A stretch of 64,000 nt of DNA from Caballeronia sp. NK8 (GCF_018408855.1 NZ_AP024322.1:930001-994000), one strand, 5' to 3'; positions 8,311-18,788 are shown, counted from the first letter of the stretch. Made by a program: numbers and translations. The notes: generated by a model not told the origin, from the letters alone.

Positions 8311-8665
8311 GGTCGCCCCAGTAACTCCGGTGGAACCGGTACGCCCGTTGATCCCGGGAAAAAGCATCCGGCGATGAGCTTCAACGGCATTCGATGATCC
8401 CCGGCAGCGCGACGGGCTGTCGCCGCGCTGCCGGGGCACTGTCCTTACTGCACTGCTTCAATGCCTTTGCGTGCTGCCACCTGCGCGTTATCGACTGTCT
8501 GCAACGAAGCTTGAGCCGAAGCAAGATTTTCCGCGCATTAAACGTTCAATTCAACTGACCGGGCGAAATTACCAGCCTGGAAACAACACCTGCCGATATA
8601 TTACGTTTTGTGCATTGCACCAATATTACCGGCAAATCGCCATTTTTGCCAAACAAAACAGATGT
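8311..8665. other. phaZ upstream region
   Basis: 355 bases between phaZ and the GH15 gene, both on the minus strand. The part at about 8490-8700 is visibly AT-richer than its surroundings, as expected of a promoter, but I could not fix elements. A 13-bp hairpin sits at 8399-8436. A 79-codon plus-strand frame here looks like chance. Confidence 0.5.
8399..8436. repeat. 13-bp inverted repeat in the phaZ leader
   Basis: Perfect arms CCCCGGCAGCGCG and CGCGCTGCCGGGG separated by 12 bases. It lies about 90 bases upstream of the phaZ ATG, inside the leader or promoter, and has no T-tract directly after it on either strand. Confidence 0.7.
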
Positions 8666-10540
8666 TTAAGACTTTCCTGCGGCTGCGTCGAATTCTGCTT
8701 GACTATGTGAATCGTCGCGGTCTTCCGCGCCGCACGGCTGGCCGACCGCCTTCGCCATCTCCTCTTCGTGCCGGATCAGGTTCATCCCCGTATGCACCAG
8801 CGCCACATGGGTAAACGCCTGCGGAAAATTCCCGACCATGCGCTTCGCGACCGTGTCGTATTCCTCGGCCAGCAGCCCGACGTCGTTCGCGAGACCCACA
8901 AGCCTCTCGAACATCTCGTGCGCTTCGTCGATCCGGCCTTGCAACGCCAGGTTGTCGACCAGCCAGAAGCTACAAGCCAGAAACGTGCCCTCTCCAGGTG
9001 GCAACCCGTCCGCCACTTCGGCGGTGTGATAGCGCTTCACCAGGCCATCGTGCGTCAAGGTGGTCTCGATCGCATGTACGGTTCCGGTCACTCGCGGATC
9101 GTTTGGCGGCAAAAATCCTAACAACGGGATCAACAGCAGGCTCGCGTCGAGCGCGTCGCTGCCGTACGCCTGCGTAAAGGAGTTCAGTTTCGGGTTCCAA
9201 CTCTTCTTCAACACCTCGGCGCGGACGCGCGCGCGCATCTCGCGCCAGTGGTCGATCGGCCCGGGCAGGTCGAACTTCTCCGCCGACTTGATCGCGCGGT
9301 CGTAGGCGACCCACGCCATGACCTTCGAAAACGTGAAGTGCTGACGTCCGCCGCGCACTTCCCAGATGCCTTCGTCGGGCTGCTCCCAGATCGTGTCGAG
9401 GTGTTGCAGCATGGCGCACTGGATCGACCACGCCGTTTCGTCGCTCTGCAGGCCGCCGACGCGCGCGAGGTGCAGCGCGTTCATCACTTCGCCGTAGACG
9501 TCGAGCTGCAACTGATCGACCGCGCCGTTGCCGATGCGCACCGGCGCCGCGCCCTCGTAGCCCGGCAGCCACGGAATCTCCCACTCGGGCAGGCGGCGCT
9601 CGCCCGCGATGCCGTACATGATCTGAATCTGCGACGGCGAGCCGGCCATCACGCGTCCCAGCCACGCGCGCCACGCGCGGGCTTCGTCGTAGTAGCCGCC
9701 GCGCATCATCGCGAGCAGGGTGATGGTCGCATCGCGCAGCCAGCAGTATCGATAGTCCCAGTTGCGCGTGCCGCCCAACTGCTCCGGCAGCGATGTGGTC
9801 GGCGCGGCGACGATGCCGCCCGTCGGCTCATACGCGAGCGCCTTCAGCGTGATGAGCGAGCGGCGGATCGCGCTCGCCCAGCGGCCGTTGAGCGCGCTTT
9901 GCCCCGACCACTCGCGCCAGTGATTCTCGGTGCGCGCGAGCTGGGTATGCGGGTCCGACGCATGCGGCAGGCGCAGATGCGACTGCGAATAGCACAGCGA
10001 GAACGGCACGCGCTCGCCCGCGCTCACATCGAAGCATGCGGTCGTGTGCATGTTCTCGCCGACGAGATCGACGGGCGTGCGCAGTATCGCGAGGTCCGGT
10101 CCGGCGATCGCGCGGATGCCGCTGTCGTCAGGCAGGCGGCTGACCCAGGGCACGGCGGAGCCGTAATCGAAGCGCAGCACCAGTTCCATCTTCATGCGCA
10201 CCGTGCCGCGCCGTCCGATCACGATGCGTACAAGCTCCGAATGCCCGTTGCGCAGCGGCATGAAGTCGACGATGGTGACGGCGCCTTGCGGCGTTTCGAA
10301 ATCGGTTTCGAGGACCAGCGTGTCCTCGCGGTAGCGACGCCGGATGACGGGCGTCTCGCCATCGGGCATCTCGGGGGCGAGGAGCCATCGTCCGTGCTCG
10401 GGCGTGCCGAGCAGCGCGGCGAAACAGGCGCCGGAGTCGAACCGCGGCCAACAGAGCCAGTCGACGGAACCGTCGCGGGAAATGAGGGCTGCGGTGTGGC
10501 CGTCGCCGACCATCGCATAGTCTTCAATCAGTGCTGGCAT
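8666..10540 (-). CDS. GH15 family glycoside hydrolase (glucoamylase/trehalase-like)
   Basis: A 624-residue enzyme with the two-part bacterial GH15 layout: an N-terminal beta-sandwich (about 1-220) and an (alpha/alpha)6 barrel containing GTRNWDYRYCWLRDA. The likely catalytic acid is Glu394 in GIWEVRG and the base Glu559/560 in AEEYD. Such proteins hydrolyse alpha-glucosides such as dextrins or trehalose; which one cannot be told. There is no signal peptide, so it is cytoplasmic. The start at 10540 gives the family-typical MPALIEDYAMVGDG and follows an AGGAAG ribosome-binding site; an in-frame ATG 20 codons upstream lacks both. Confidence 0.92.
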   Translation of the reverse strand: MPALIEDYAMVGDGHTAALISRDGSVDWLCWPRFDSGACFAALLGTPEHGRWLLAPEMPDGETPVIRRRYREDTLVLETDFETPQGAVTIVDFMPLRNGHSELVRIVIGRRGTVRMKMELVLRFDYGSAVPWVSRLPDDSGIRAIAGPDLAILRTPVDLVGENMHTTACFDVSAGERVPFSLCYSQSHLRLPHASDPHTQLARTENHWREWSGQSALNGRWASAIRRSLITLKALAYEPTGGIVAAPTTSLPEQLGGTRNWDYRYCWLRDATITLLAMMRGGYYDEARAWRAWLGRVMAGSPSQIQIMYGIAGERRLPEWEIPWLPGYEGAAPVRIGNGAVDQLQLDVYGEVMNALHLARVGGLQSDETAWSIQCAMLQHLDTIWEQPDEGIWEVRGGRQHFTFSKVMAWVAYDRAIKSAEKFDLPGPIDHWREMRARVRAEVLKKSWNPKLNSFTQAYGSDALDASLLLIPLLGFLPPNDPRVTGTVHAIETTLTHDGLVKRYHTAEVADGLPPGEGTFLACSFWLVDNLALQGRIDEAHEMFERLVGLANDVGLLAEEYDTVAKRMVGNFPQAFTHVALVHTGMNLIRHEEEMAKAVGQPCGAEDRDDSHSQAEFDAAAGKS

Positions 10541-11017
10541 GAGCGAACATCTTCCTGCTGGCGGCGCGGGACCAAACAAAACACGCCGCGAGTTGAGCAA
10601 AAGAGTCGAAGCGCAGCGCGCCCCGGGCGAAGCGCGGCGTCATCGACAAACGATCTGGCCGCCGCGCATGCTGTCTGGCCGCATTCTGCCGCAATCGTTC
10701 GATGCAAGCAGAAAAGCGGGCCGGGTGTGATCACGGCGCGCAACACATCGCGGCGACGGCAGGCCGTGTCGCAATGGCGGAAAAGCACTGGCAAAGCGCC
10801 GATCGCGATGTTGATAATTCATTCGACTGATGTTTAGAATGAAGCTTTGTGAAAGGTGCGAGCGCCGGTACTGTGTTGCTTCAGGCACGGAACTTATCCA
10901 TCCTTTCAAATGTCTTTCATGCATAAACCCGATCGTTTCGCGCGCGGGCATGCAGCAGTTGCGTTGCGCGTCGTTCTGGCCGGTCCCTAACGTAGCGTTT
11001 TCGAGGAACAGAACCAC
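10541..11017. other. divergent intergenic region, GH15 / small ORF
   Basis: 477 bases without a gene I can support. Long frames on both strands are present but have no recognisable features. It contains a good plus-strand promoter at 10811-10840. Confidence 0.5.
10811..10840 (+). promoter_or_regulatory. sigma70-like promoter
   Basis: TTGATA at 10811-10816 (5 of 6), an 18-base spacer and TAGAAT at 10835-10840 (5 of 6). Transcription would start near 10847, about 170 bases before the small gene at 11018. It is among the best-matching promoters in the window. Confidence 0.55.
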
Positions 11018-11266
11018 ATGCTCTATCCGTCGAAAGCTGACTGCATCGCCATTCTTTCCGCCGCAAGCCGCGTCTCGGACGCTGAAGCGCTTCTCGCGCT
11101 CGACCACAAACGACTCGGCCTGTCGCGCAATGCGATGGATGCCGCCGCCGCTTTCCTCACCGAGCGCGGCTGTTTCAACCGCTACAGCTTCGACGTCGCC
11201 GGCATCTCGGTCGGCGCGTTGTCGTTGCAGGGACGTCTGCGTCTCGATCAGCTCGCGAACGGCTGA
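11018..11266 (+). CDS. hypothetical protein, 82 aa
   Basis: I do not recognise this protein. It is soluble and mostly helical in appearance, with alternating Ala/Leu (AILSAASRVSDAEALLALDH) and no signal peptide or membrane segment. Evidence for a real gene is a purine-rich ribosome-binding site (CGAGGAACA) 7 bases before the ATG, a good upstream promoter at 10811-10840, and unbiased codon use ending in a short hairpin. Its neighbours (GH15 and DUF3096, both minus) say nothing about its role. Confidence 0.6.
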   Translation: MLYPSKADCIAILSAASRVSDAEALLALDHKRLGLSRNAMDAAAAFLTERGCFNRYSFDVAGISVGALSLQGRLRLDQLANG

Positions 11267-11366
11267 CACGCCAAAGCACACACGCGCGGCACGTCCGCGT
11301 GTACTTCTTTCGTGACACTTTGTGCACACGCGCGGGTCAACCCGTGCGTGCGCCCGCACGCGCGCC

Positions 11367-11519
11367 CTAGAAATGCGCCGATCCCATGCCGAACAAACCG
11401 ATCAGTCCGATCACGATCAGATAGATCGCGACGATGAAATTCAGCAGCCGGGGCATGATGAGAATGAGGATCCCGGCGATCAGGGAGACCAGTGGGCCAA
11501 GGCTTAGGTGGATTGTCAT
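11367..11519 (-). CDS. DUF3096 small membrane protein
   Basis: A 50-residue hydrophobic protein of the DUF3096 family with two membrane helices (about residues 6-22 and 27-45) separated by MPRLLN. The function of the family is unknown. The start at 11519 follows a good ribosome-binding site (CAGGAG, 9 bases before the ATG). The frame remains open far upstream, but that part overlaps the leader of the divergent lactonase gene and has no membrane character, so I exclude it. Confidence 0.82.
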   Translation of the reverse strand: MTIHLSLGPLVSLIAGILILIMPRLLNFIVAIYLIVIGLIGLFGMGSAHF

Positions 11520-11739
11520 CGCGGCAAACTCCTGTTGTTGATTCGAATCGTGTCGGTTGGCCTGTCGTGCGTGGTGTATCTTGGCTGCGAACCTGTTCCT
11601 GGCAAACGCGGCCCACGTGTTTGGAGCGGAACTTGCTCCCGCACGTCGCGGGCCTTGCGATGCCGGCGCGTTCGCGTCGTCCCCGAGTTTCCCCCGAATT
11701 GCCCGATAACAAGCAGCAAAGAACCGATGAGGAGGTTTC

Positions 11740-13065
11740 ATGCACCCGAGCCACCCCCGCGGCGCGAATACGCTCGTGTCCGTATTGCAAGACGCGCGCC
11801 CGCTGCATGCGCGGTCCATCGCGTGGGCGAAAGGCTTTGCGCTGATGCTGTCGCTGGCGGCCGCGCAGGCCTTCGCGCAATCGGCTTCCGCGCCTGCCAC
11901 GCCCGCCACGCCAGGCGCCGCGAGCGGAGCGGCCACGGCGGGTGCGGCGAGCGGCGAGGTCTACGATCTGCTCATCGGCACCTACACGGGCGGCGGCAAG
12001 AGCGAAGGCATCTACGTCTACCGGTTCGACACGGGCACGGGCGAGCTATCGCGCATCGCAGCGGCGCAGACGGTAAATCCGTCGTATCTCGTCGTGAGCC
12101 GTGACCGGAATTACGTGTACGCAGTGAACGAATTGCCCGGTGACAACGGCCCGGCGACGCAGCGCGGCGGCGTGAGCGCCTTTCGCTTCGATCGCGCGAG
12201 CGGCCAGTTGAGCTTCCTCAACCGCGTTTCGTCAGACGGCAACGACCCGTGCTATCTGGCGCTCTCGCCCGACGGCAAATATCTGCTCACGGCCAATTAC
12301 TCGGTCGCCTCCAATCCGGGCGGCAGCTTCGCGGTCTTCCCGCTCGCTTCGGACGGTCGCGTGGGCACGTCGGTGCTGACGGTGCATCACGAGGGCGGCG
12401 GTCCGGTGAAGGGGCGGCAGGACAACTCGCACGTCCACTCGACGGTGTTCTCGCCCGACGGAAAATATCTCTTTGCGCAGGATCTGGGCGTCGACAAGGT
12501 GTTCGCCTACCGTTACACGCCCGATCCGTCAGCATCGAGCCGCGGCCTGTTCGGCCCGACCGAAGCGCGCTACACGCCGGTCAAGGCGGGTTCCGGGCCG
12601 CGTCATCTGGTCTTCGACCAAAGCGGCAAGCACGCCTACCTGACTACCGAACTGAACGCGTCGGTGTACGTCTACGATTACCGCGACGGCAATCTCACGC
12701 AAGTCCAGACCGTGTCGATGATCGCGCCGGGCTTTCGCGGCAAGATCGGCGGCGGCGCCATTCATCTGTCGCCGGACGGCCGCTTTCTCTACGCCACCAA
12801 TCGCGGCGACGCGAACGAGATCGTCGCGTTTTCGGTCGATCCGAACAATGGTCATCTGAAACTCATCAAGCGTTATCCGACGCTCGGCAAGACCCCGCGC
12901 GAATTCGCGATCGATCCGACCGGGCGCTGGCTGATCGTCGGCAATCAGGAGAGCGACAGCGCGTATTTCTTCCGTCGCGATCCGCAGACGGGCGAACTCG
13001 CGTCGGACCCGAAACGACTGTCGATCGGCTCGCCGGTCGACTTCAAGTTCGTGTCGCCGTCGTGA
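11740..13065 (+). CDS. exported lactonase-fold (6-phosphogluconolactonase-like) beta-propeller
   Basis: A 441-residue protein of the Pgl/YbhE lactonase family: repeated blades with SPDGKYLL, SPDGKYLFAQD and SPDGRFLYATN motifs, the typical LIGTYT opening and the SHVHSTVFSPDG segment. It carries a signal peptide with a long N-region and a cleavage site near residue 46 (AQAFA), so it works in the periplasm, where 6-phosphogluconate lactone is unlikely; a sugar lactone or signalling lactone is possible. A strong ribosome-binding site (GAGGAGG) precedes the ATG. Confidence 0.9.
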   Translation: MHPSHPRGANTLVSVLQDARPLHARSIAWAKGFALMLSLAAAQAFAQSASAPATPATPGAASGAATAGAASGEVYDLLIGTYTGGGKSEGIYVYRFDTGTGELSRIAAAQTVNPSYLVVSRDRNYVYAVNELPGDNGPATQRGGVSAFRFDRASGQLSFLNRVSSDGNDPCYLALSPDGKYLLTANYSVASNPGGSFAVFPLASDGRVGTSVLTVHHEGGGPVKGRQDNSHVHSTVFSPDGKYLFAQDLGVDKVFAYRYTPDPSASSRGLFGPTEARYTPVKAGSGPRHLVFDQSGKHAYLTTELNASVYVYDYRDGNLTQVQTVSMIAPGFRGKIGGGAIHLSPDGRFLYATNRGDANEIVAFSVDPNNGHLKLIKRYPTLGKTPREFAIDPTGRWLIVGNQESDSAYFFRRDPQTGELASDPKRLSIGSPVDFKFVSPS

Positions 13066-13243
13066 CGCGCTGATCGGTACGATCGACGACGTTCCTGCGT
13101 TGGCCTTCTCGGATTCGCATCGCGACGTCAGGCCGATCGGCTCCGCGCGTGACGGGCGCGCTACGAGTTCTAGTACGATGCATGTCCGATGCGCCTTTGC
13201 TGCCGCATCCGACTGAAAGGTGTACTGAGGAAATCGAAAGGTA

Positions 13244-14314
13244 ATGGCAGGGAACGCAAGATTGAACACGACTCGCACGTTCGGCGCGCCCGAACGCCCG
13301 CTCAAGCGCGACGAGAGCGCGCCGCCGGGATTCATCAGCGCATTCGGCTTCGCGGGCGGCGAGGCGCTGCGGCTTTCGTGGGACGAAGCGCGCGCGTCCG
13401 TCGCGGGCGATGGCCCGACGTGGCTGCATCTGTCCGCGAACGACGACACCGTCGAAGGCTGGCTCGAAGGCGTCACCTCGATGCCGGATGTCGCGCGCGA
13501 GTTTCTCAACGGCGAGGACAAGCGCCCGCGCGTGCATATCGGGTCGAACTTCGTGTATGGCGTGGTCGCGGATCTGGAACTCGTCGCGAAGACGCCGGAT
13601 GCCGCCGCGCCCGGCGCGCGCGAGGCGAACCGCGCGACCGGCGCGCTGCGCTTTTACGTCGACCGGCACCGCATGATCACCGTGCGCGCGCGGCCGCTGC
13701 AATCGACCGACCGGCTGCGTCACGCCGTGCTCGAAGGCGCGATCTTCCGCGATACCGTCGATCTCTTCGCGGGCCTCATTCGCGCGCTGAACGATACCTT
13801 CGCGGACCGCATCGATGAAATCGGCGACTGTCTCGACGACGTCGAGGAAAGCGTGCTGGAGGGCGGGCATTCGAAATGCCGCGCGCTGCTGGGCGACGTG
13901 AGGCGGCGTATCGTGGAGGTGAAACGCTTCATCGATCCCGAGCGCAACGCGCTGACGCAGCTCGTGTTGCGCAGGCTGGAATGGGCCGAGCCGCGCTCGA
14001 TGGAAGCGCTCGTGCAGGCGATACAGGTGCTGAATGGACTCGGCGGCGGTCTGGAAGGGCTCTACGAACGCGCGAAGCTGTTGCAGGATGAAATCGCCGC
14101 GGCGCTTTCGGAGGATATCAACCGCAAGCTGCTGTGGCTCGCGATCATGTCCGCGTTGCTGTTGCCCGCCACGCTCGTGACGGGCATCTTCGGCATGAAC
14201 GTGGCGGGCTTGCCGGGCACGCACGATCCGGTTTCGTTCTGGGTCGTGATCGGCGTGATGGCGGGGTGCGCCGCCATCACGATCTTTCTGCTGCGCCGCC
14301 TGCGGCTCTGGTAG
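13244..14314 (+). CDS. zntB: ZntB/CorA family divalent cation transporter
   Basis: A 356-residue membrane protein of the CorA superfamily. A long cytoplasmic N-terminal domain of about 290 residues ends in the stalk helix, followed by two C-terminal membrane helices. The signature GMN is at residues 317-319 (GIFGMN) and the basic C-terminus is RRLRLW. ZntB members move Zn2+ and CorA members Mg2+; the N-terminal WLHLS and FVYGVVADLE segments fit the ZntB branch better, but the substrate is not certain. The gene ends 3 bases from the convergent ftsK stop. Confidence 0.88.
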   Translation: MAGNARLNTTRTFGAPERPLKRDESAPPGFISAFGFAGGEALRLSWDEARASVAGDGPTWLHLSANDDTVEGWLEGVTSMPDVAREFLNGEDKRPRVHIGSNFVYGVVADLELVAKTPDAAAPGAREANRATGALRFYVDRHRMITVRARPLQSTDRLRHAVLEGAIFRDTVDLFAGLIRALNDTFADRIDEIGDCLDDVEESVLEGGHSKCRALLGDVRRRIVEVKRFIDPERNALTQLVLRRLEWAEPRSMEALVQAIQVLNGLGGGLEGLYERAKLLQDEIAAALSEDINRKLLWLAIMSALLLPATLVTGIFGMNVAGLPGTHDPVSFWVVIGVMAGCAAITIFLLRRLRLW

Positions 14315-14317
14315 CCG

Positions 14318-17300
14318 TCACTCCGCCGGGCCGGGCGGCGCGAGCACTTCGCGGTTGCCGTTGTTGCTCATCGACGAGACCAGGCCCGCGCTTTCCATCT
14401 GCTCGACGAGGCGCGCCGCGCGGTTATAGCCGATGCGCAACTGCCGCTGCACCGACGATATCGACGCGCGCCGCGTACGCACGACGAACGCCACGGCTTC
14501 GTCGTAGAGCGGATCGGCTTCGGCGTCGGGCGAATCGCCGAACAGGTCCTGCGTGCCGCCTTCGGACGTCGGCCCGGACAGAATGCCTTCCTCGTACTCC
14601 GGCTCGCCGAACTGCTTCAGATACTCGACCACGCGGTGCACTTCGTCGTCCGCGACGAACGCACCGTGCACGCGCTGCGGGTAGCCTGTGCCCGGCGGCA
14701 GGAACAGCATATCGCCCGCGCCGAGCAGCGACTCCGCGCCCATCTGGTCGAGAATCGTGCGCGAATCGATCTTCGACGACACCTGGAACGCCACGCGCGT
14801 CGGAATGTTCGCCTTGATGAGACCGGTGATCACGTCCACCGACGGCCGCTGCGTCGCGAGAATCAGGTGGATGCCGGCCGCGCGCGCTTTCTGCGCGAGC
14901 CGCGCGATCAACTGCTCGATCTGCTTGCCCGCGACCATCATCAGGTCGGCCAGCTCGTCGATGACCACGACGATGAGCGGCAGCGTCGCGAGCGGCTCGG
15001 GCGCATCGGGCGTGAGCGAGAACGGGTTCGTAAGCTTCTTGCCCGCGGCCTCGGTGTTGCGGATCTTCTGGTTGAAGCCCTGCAGATTGCGCACGCCGAC
15101 CGCCGACATCAACCGGTAACGCTTCTCCATTTCGCCGACGCACCAGTTGAGCGCGTTCGACGCGAGCTTCATGTCCGTCACGACCGGCGCGAGCAGATGC
15201 GGAATGCCTTCGTAGACGGACAGCTCCAGCATCTTCGGGTCGATCATGATGAGGCGCACGTCCTCGGGCTTCGCCTTGTAGAGCAGCGAGAGGATCATCG
15301 CGTTGATCGCGACCGACTTGCCCGAGCCCGTCGTGCCCGCGACGAGCATGTGCGGCGCCTTCGCCAGATCCGTCACGACCGGATTGCCGACGATGTCCTT
15401 GCCCATCGCGATGGTCAGATTCGACTTCGAGTTGCGATAGACGTCGTCCTCCAGGATCTCGGAGAGGCGGATCATCTGGCGCTTCGCGTTCGGCAGTTCG
15501 AGGCCCATGCAGGTCTTGCCGGGAATCGTCTCGACGACGCGGATCGACGTGAGGCCGAGACCGCGCGACAGATCCTTCATCAGCCCGACGATCTGGCTGC
15601 CGCGCACGCCGAGCGCCGGCTCGACCTCAAAGCGCGTGATGACCGGACCCGCCGACGCGCCGACCACCGTCACCGGCACCTTGAATTCCTGCAGACGCTG
15701 CTCGATAAGCTGACCGGTTTCCATCAGGCGCTCCTCGGAGACCGGCTCGATCTCGCCGGACGCGGGTTCGAGCAGATCGAGCGTCGGCAATTCAACCGCC
15801 GATGCATGCGGCGCGTGGAACTCGAATTCGGTCGGCGCGGAGCCGCGCACCGGAGCGCGCGGTTCGGGCGGGGAGGGCGGTGTCGTGGCCGGCTGAGGCG
15901 CGCTGACCATGACCGGAAAGCGCACGATGTTCGATGGCGACGCGAATTCTTCTTCCTCGACCTCCGGCCTTGGCGACGGCGCTTCATCGACGATGTGCAG
16001 AAGCGGCGGGGCAGGGGGCTCGTGTTCGTCGCTGTTCGAATCGAGGGCGTCCAGCCACGGTGGCGTCTGCACCATGTCGCGCAAGTCGGTTTCCGGTTCT
16101 GATGCTCGCGGTGCGGACGGCGTGTCGAAGTGCGCGGGCTCCGGTTCTTGCGCCGGGATTTCCTCGATGATCGTTTCGCGTGCCGCTGGCACAGCCAGCT
16201 CGATCGGCGCGATATCGGGTGCCGATGGTTCCGGCAGGCGCATGTCGAACAGCGGCGGCGGCTCGACGAGCGTCGGCGCGATTGCGTGAGCATCGATCAG
16301 CGGCGTCTCGATGCGTTCCTCGGTTTCCGCGATCTCGACCGGCGCTGGCGTCTCTGGCTGCACGAGCGCTTCATGCTCCGCTTCGACGATGGCCGGCGTG
16401 GGTTCATCGGCGGTCAACGGCTCCGACGTCTCCATGCCCGGTTGAACGGCGGGTTGTCCGGCGCGCGCCATCGCAACATGTCCGCGAGCGAGACTGGCGC
16501 CGGCGAGCGATGTCCACATCGCGGCCTTTTCCTCGATGGAGCGCAGCGTCGCCTGAATCGCTTCCGCTGCGGGCGGCGCCGCGGGCGGTCCGGGCGGCGC
16601 GGCCGGGCGCGAGAAGGCGGGCGCGTCGAGCGGCACGGGCGTGAACTCGCGCGTGGCGGGGTTCACGGCCGGGCGCACCGGCGCGCGTCTGAAGCCCTGC
16701 GGCGCCTGCGGCAGCGGCGGTTTGCGAGCGGCGCTCACACCCACCGCGACCGATGTCGACGCGCTCGCCACGCCCGACATCCGTTGCGCGGGCATCGACG
16801 TCACCGGACTGCGCGGGCGATCCATGCGCGGCGCGCTGGGCGTCGGCGTCGCGGTCGGCGCGCGCGGTTTGTCGGCGGCGACGGACGCGCGCAAGCCCGA
16901 GCCCGACGGCTCGAACGAGGATGCCTGACGCGGCGCAAACTGCGCGCGCGCGTCGCGATTCGCCGATGACGCAGACAGGTTCGACCAGCCCACAGGCGCG
17001 ACCGGCTCCGTCTGCGTCAACGGACGCGCGACGCCGGCAGCCTCGAAAGCGGGGCGTTTGGCGTAAGCCTCGGCGGTGGCGACGGCGCTCGCGGCGGCCG
17101 CCACGGTGCGGCTGGCGGCGCTCTTGGCTTGCGCGGGTGGCCGCCACGCGGTCGGCCGCTGATAGCGGCTGCTGCGGGGACCGGTCGGGAGGCCGAGCGT
17201 CGGCTCCTCGGGCGACGTGCGGGGCAGCGACGCATCGAAACGCTCGGCGCGAAGACCACGTTCCTGCGATTCGCGCGACGCCTTCGCGCGGGCGCGACGC

Positions 17301-17761
17301 TCGAACCAGCCGACGGATTTGTCGCGGCTGGCGGCGCTCTGCCGGGGCTCGCTGTCGCGCTCGCGCGGCGCGAGCCAAGGTTGTGGCAAGCCGAAGCCGA
17401 ATGCTTCATCGGCCCACGCAAGCACCGAACGCCAGCTGAACTCGACGAGCCAGGGCAGGAAGATCGCGAGCACGATGGCCGCGATCGCGCCCGCGCCGCC
17501 CGGATGCGCAATGCCGCTCAGCGCGGAGGCGAGTGCGCGTCCGCCGCGATTGATGTTCGCCTGCGTTTCGAACGAGCCCGCGAGCACGCCTTCGAGCGTG
17601 CAGCTTGCGAGCAGCACGGCAATAAAGCCGAGCCAGAGGCGGATGGTGCCGGGGCCGCGCACCCCGCTGCCGCCCGGCAGCGCCAGTTTGACGACGCGCC
17701 AGAAGAGCGGAAGAAACCAGACCACGGATGCACCGAACCAGCCGAGAACTACCATGTGCAT
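14318..17761 (-). CDS. ftsK: DNA translocase FtsK, long paralogue
   Basis: A 1147-residue protein. The N-terminal membrane region has about three helices (residues 3-24, 40-61, 90-110) rather than the usual four. A Pro/Ala/Glu-rich linker covers about 125-690. The motor follows, with Walker A GTTGSGKS near 806 and Walker [11 protein letters not shown] near 930. The C-terminal gamma winged helix (about 1082-1147, [22 protein letters not shown]) reads KOPS sequences and contacts XerD. FtsK couples septum closure to resolution of chromosome dimers at dif. The frame has no alternative start before the stop at 17855, and no strong ribosome-binding site precedes the ATG. Confidence 0.94.
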   Translation of the reverse strand: MHMVVLGWFGASVVWFLPLFWRVVKLALPGGSGVRGPGTIRLWLGFIAVLLASCTLEGVLAGSFETQANINRGGRALASALSGIAHPGGAGAIAAIVLAIFLPWLVEFSWRSVLAWADEAFGFGLPQPWLAPRERDSEPRQSAASRDKSVGWFERRARAKASRESQERGLRAERFDASLPRTSPEEPTLGLPTGPRSSRYQRPTAWRPPAQAKSAASRTVAAAASAVATAEAYAKRPAFEAAGVARPLTQTEPVAPVGWSNLSASSANRDARAQFAPRQASSFEPSGSGLRASVAADKPRAPTATPTPSAPRMDRPRSPVTSMPAQRMSGVASASTSVAVGVSAARKPPLPQAPQGFRRAPVRPAVNPATREFTPVPLDAPAFSRPAAPPGPPAAPPAAEAIQATLRSIEEKAAMWTSLAGASLARGHVAMARAGQPAVQPGMETSEPLTADEPTPAIVEAEHEALVQPETPAPVEIAETEERIETPLIDAHAIAPTLVEPPPLFDMRLPEPSAPDIAPIELAVPAARETIIEEIPAQEPEPAHFDTPSAPRASEPETDLRDMVQTPPWLDALDSNSDEHEPPAPPLLHIVDEAPSPRPEVEEEEFASPSNIVRFPVMVSAPQPATTPPSPPEPRAPVRGSAPTEFEFHAPHASAVELPTLDLLEPASGEIEPVSEERLMETGQLIEQRLQEFKVPVTVVGASAGPVITRFEVEPALGVRGSQIVGLMKDLSRGLGLTSIRVVETIPGKTCMGLELPNAKRQMIRLSEILEDDVYRNSKSNLTIAMGKDIVGNPVVTDLAKAPHMLVAGTTGSGKSVAINAMILSLLYKAKPEDVRLIMIDPKMLELSVYEGIPHLLAPVVTDMKLASNALNWCVGEMEKRYRLMSAVGVRNLQGFNQKIRNTEAAGKKLTNPFSLTPDAPEPLATLPLIVVVIDELADLMMVAGKQIEQLIARLAQKARAAGIHLILATQRPSVDVITGLIKANIPTRVAFQVSSKIDSRTILDQMGAESLLGAGDMLFLPPGTGYPQRVHGAFVADDEVHRVVEYLKQFGEPEYEEGILSGPTSEGGTQDLFGDSPDAEADPLYDEAVAFVVRTRRASISSVQRQLRIGYNRAARLVEQMESAGLVSSMSNNGNREVLAPPGPAE

Positions 17762-17958
17762 GCTTGAGATTGAATCAATGTTGTGTGAAACGAATGAGAC
17801 TGCTGCCCGGACGCGCCGATTTCGGCTGCGGGCCGGACGGTTCGATCGAGCAGTTTAACGGGTGGCGCGGGGTGCCGTGCGGCCGCAACGCGCCTGCCGC
17901 AACTACGCAACACCTCTTTTCGACGAAGCTTGCGGCGCGCCCTCGCGCGCCGGGACGT

Positions 17959-18522
17959 TCACTTCGCGCGCGGCGCAAAGGTGAGGACCTGACCGTCGTC
18001 GAGCGTCAGTTGCAGCGCTTGCGGCGGCAGCATCTGCACGCCGCTTTTCGCGATATGCGCGAGTGCATCGAGATACGGGCGTTCCAGCGCGGCGCCCGCG
18101 CCGGATACGCACGCCATGCGCGTACCGGCGAGCGGGCCGAAGCTGAGCTTGCCGTCCTTCAGGTCATAGGCGCCGCTGAAGCGATTGCAGCCCGAGTAGC
18201 CGCTGGCCTGGCGCCGGCCGTTCGCGGTCGAGAAATCGAGCGTGAGCGGCTTCGCGCCGTTCTCATCGGCGTGCGGCACGGCGCGCGGCTGGCCGCTCGC
18301 GTCGGTCCAGCTGGTGAGGGTCCAGTGCGTATCGTCGAGCAATTGCGTGGCGGCGGGATTATAAGGATCGGCGGGCGGCGCGCTGGCGTCGGGATGTCTC
18401 GGCATCGCGCAACCGGCGACGACGCTCGCTACCACGAGCAGCGCGCACGCGCGCGAGACCAGCGACGATGAGCGCGGCGAACGCGAAGAAGAAGCGGACG
18501 CGCGAAGGAAGTGCGTGGGCAT
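17959..18522 (-). CDS. META domain lipoprotein
   Basis: A 187-residue envelope lipoprotein. The signal sequence ends in the lipobox VVAGC with the lipidated Cys at 38. The rest is a META/HslJ-type domain (DDTHWTLTSW, then GYSGCNRFSGAYDLKDGKLSFGPL and the conserved TRMAC). META proteins are linked to heat shock, novobiocin tolerance or secretion in other bacteria; the role here is unknown. An AGGA ribosome-binding site lies 7 bases before the ATG. The gene lies 197 bases upstream of ftsK on the same strand. Confidence 0.9.
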   Translation of the reverse strand: MPTHFLRASASSSRSPRSSSLVSRACALLVVASVVAGCAMPRHPDASAPPADPYNPAATQLLDDTHWTLTSWTDASGQPRAVPHADENGAKPLTLDFSTANGRRQASGYSGCNRFSGAYDLKDGKLSFGPLAGTRMACVSGAGAALERPYLDALAHIAKSGVQMLPPQALQLTLDDGQVLTFAPRAK

Positions 18523-18788
18523 CGATGATCCTGAAGCTGGCGAAACCGTAAGGGTATCGCACGCGTCCTACAGTTTGTCTAGCACCCGTGTGCAACAAAA
18601 TGAGCAGCAAAGTGGCCGGAACGCGGATTTCGCTCTTGATCGCGCCGGGGAATTCCGAAGTGCATTCGTGTGTCAATACCGTCTGTGAGCACGCTGTCAA
18701 TAGACCGGATGGCAAAGTGTTGCGCGCCGCGCTGCGTGTTAACATCGCGCCCAATTCAGCCGCTTTCCGATCCGATTCTGGAGCACTT

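Noticed and set aside
8471..8710. A 79-codon plus-strand frame in the AT-rich phaZ upstream region
   Set aside because: It has no ribosome-binding site, an unusual mix of Cys and aromatic residues, and overlaps the 3' end of the GH15 gene.
10640..11359. A 239-codon minus-strand frame
   Set aside because: It runs opposite to the small gene at 11018 and to a promoter, and lacks domain features or a ribosome-binding site.
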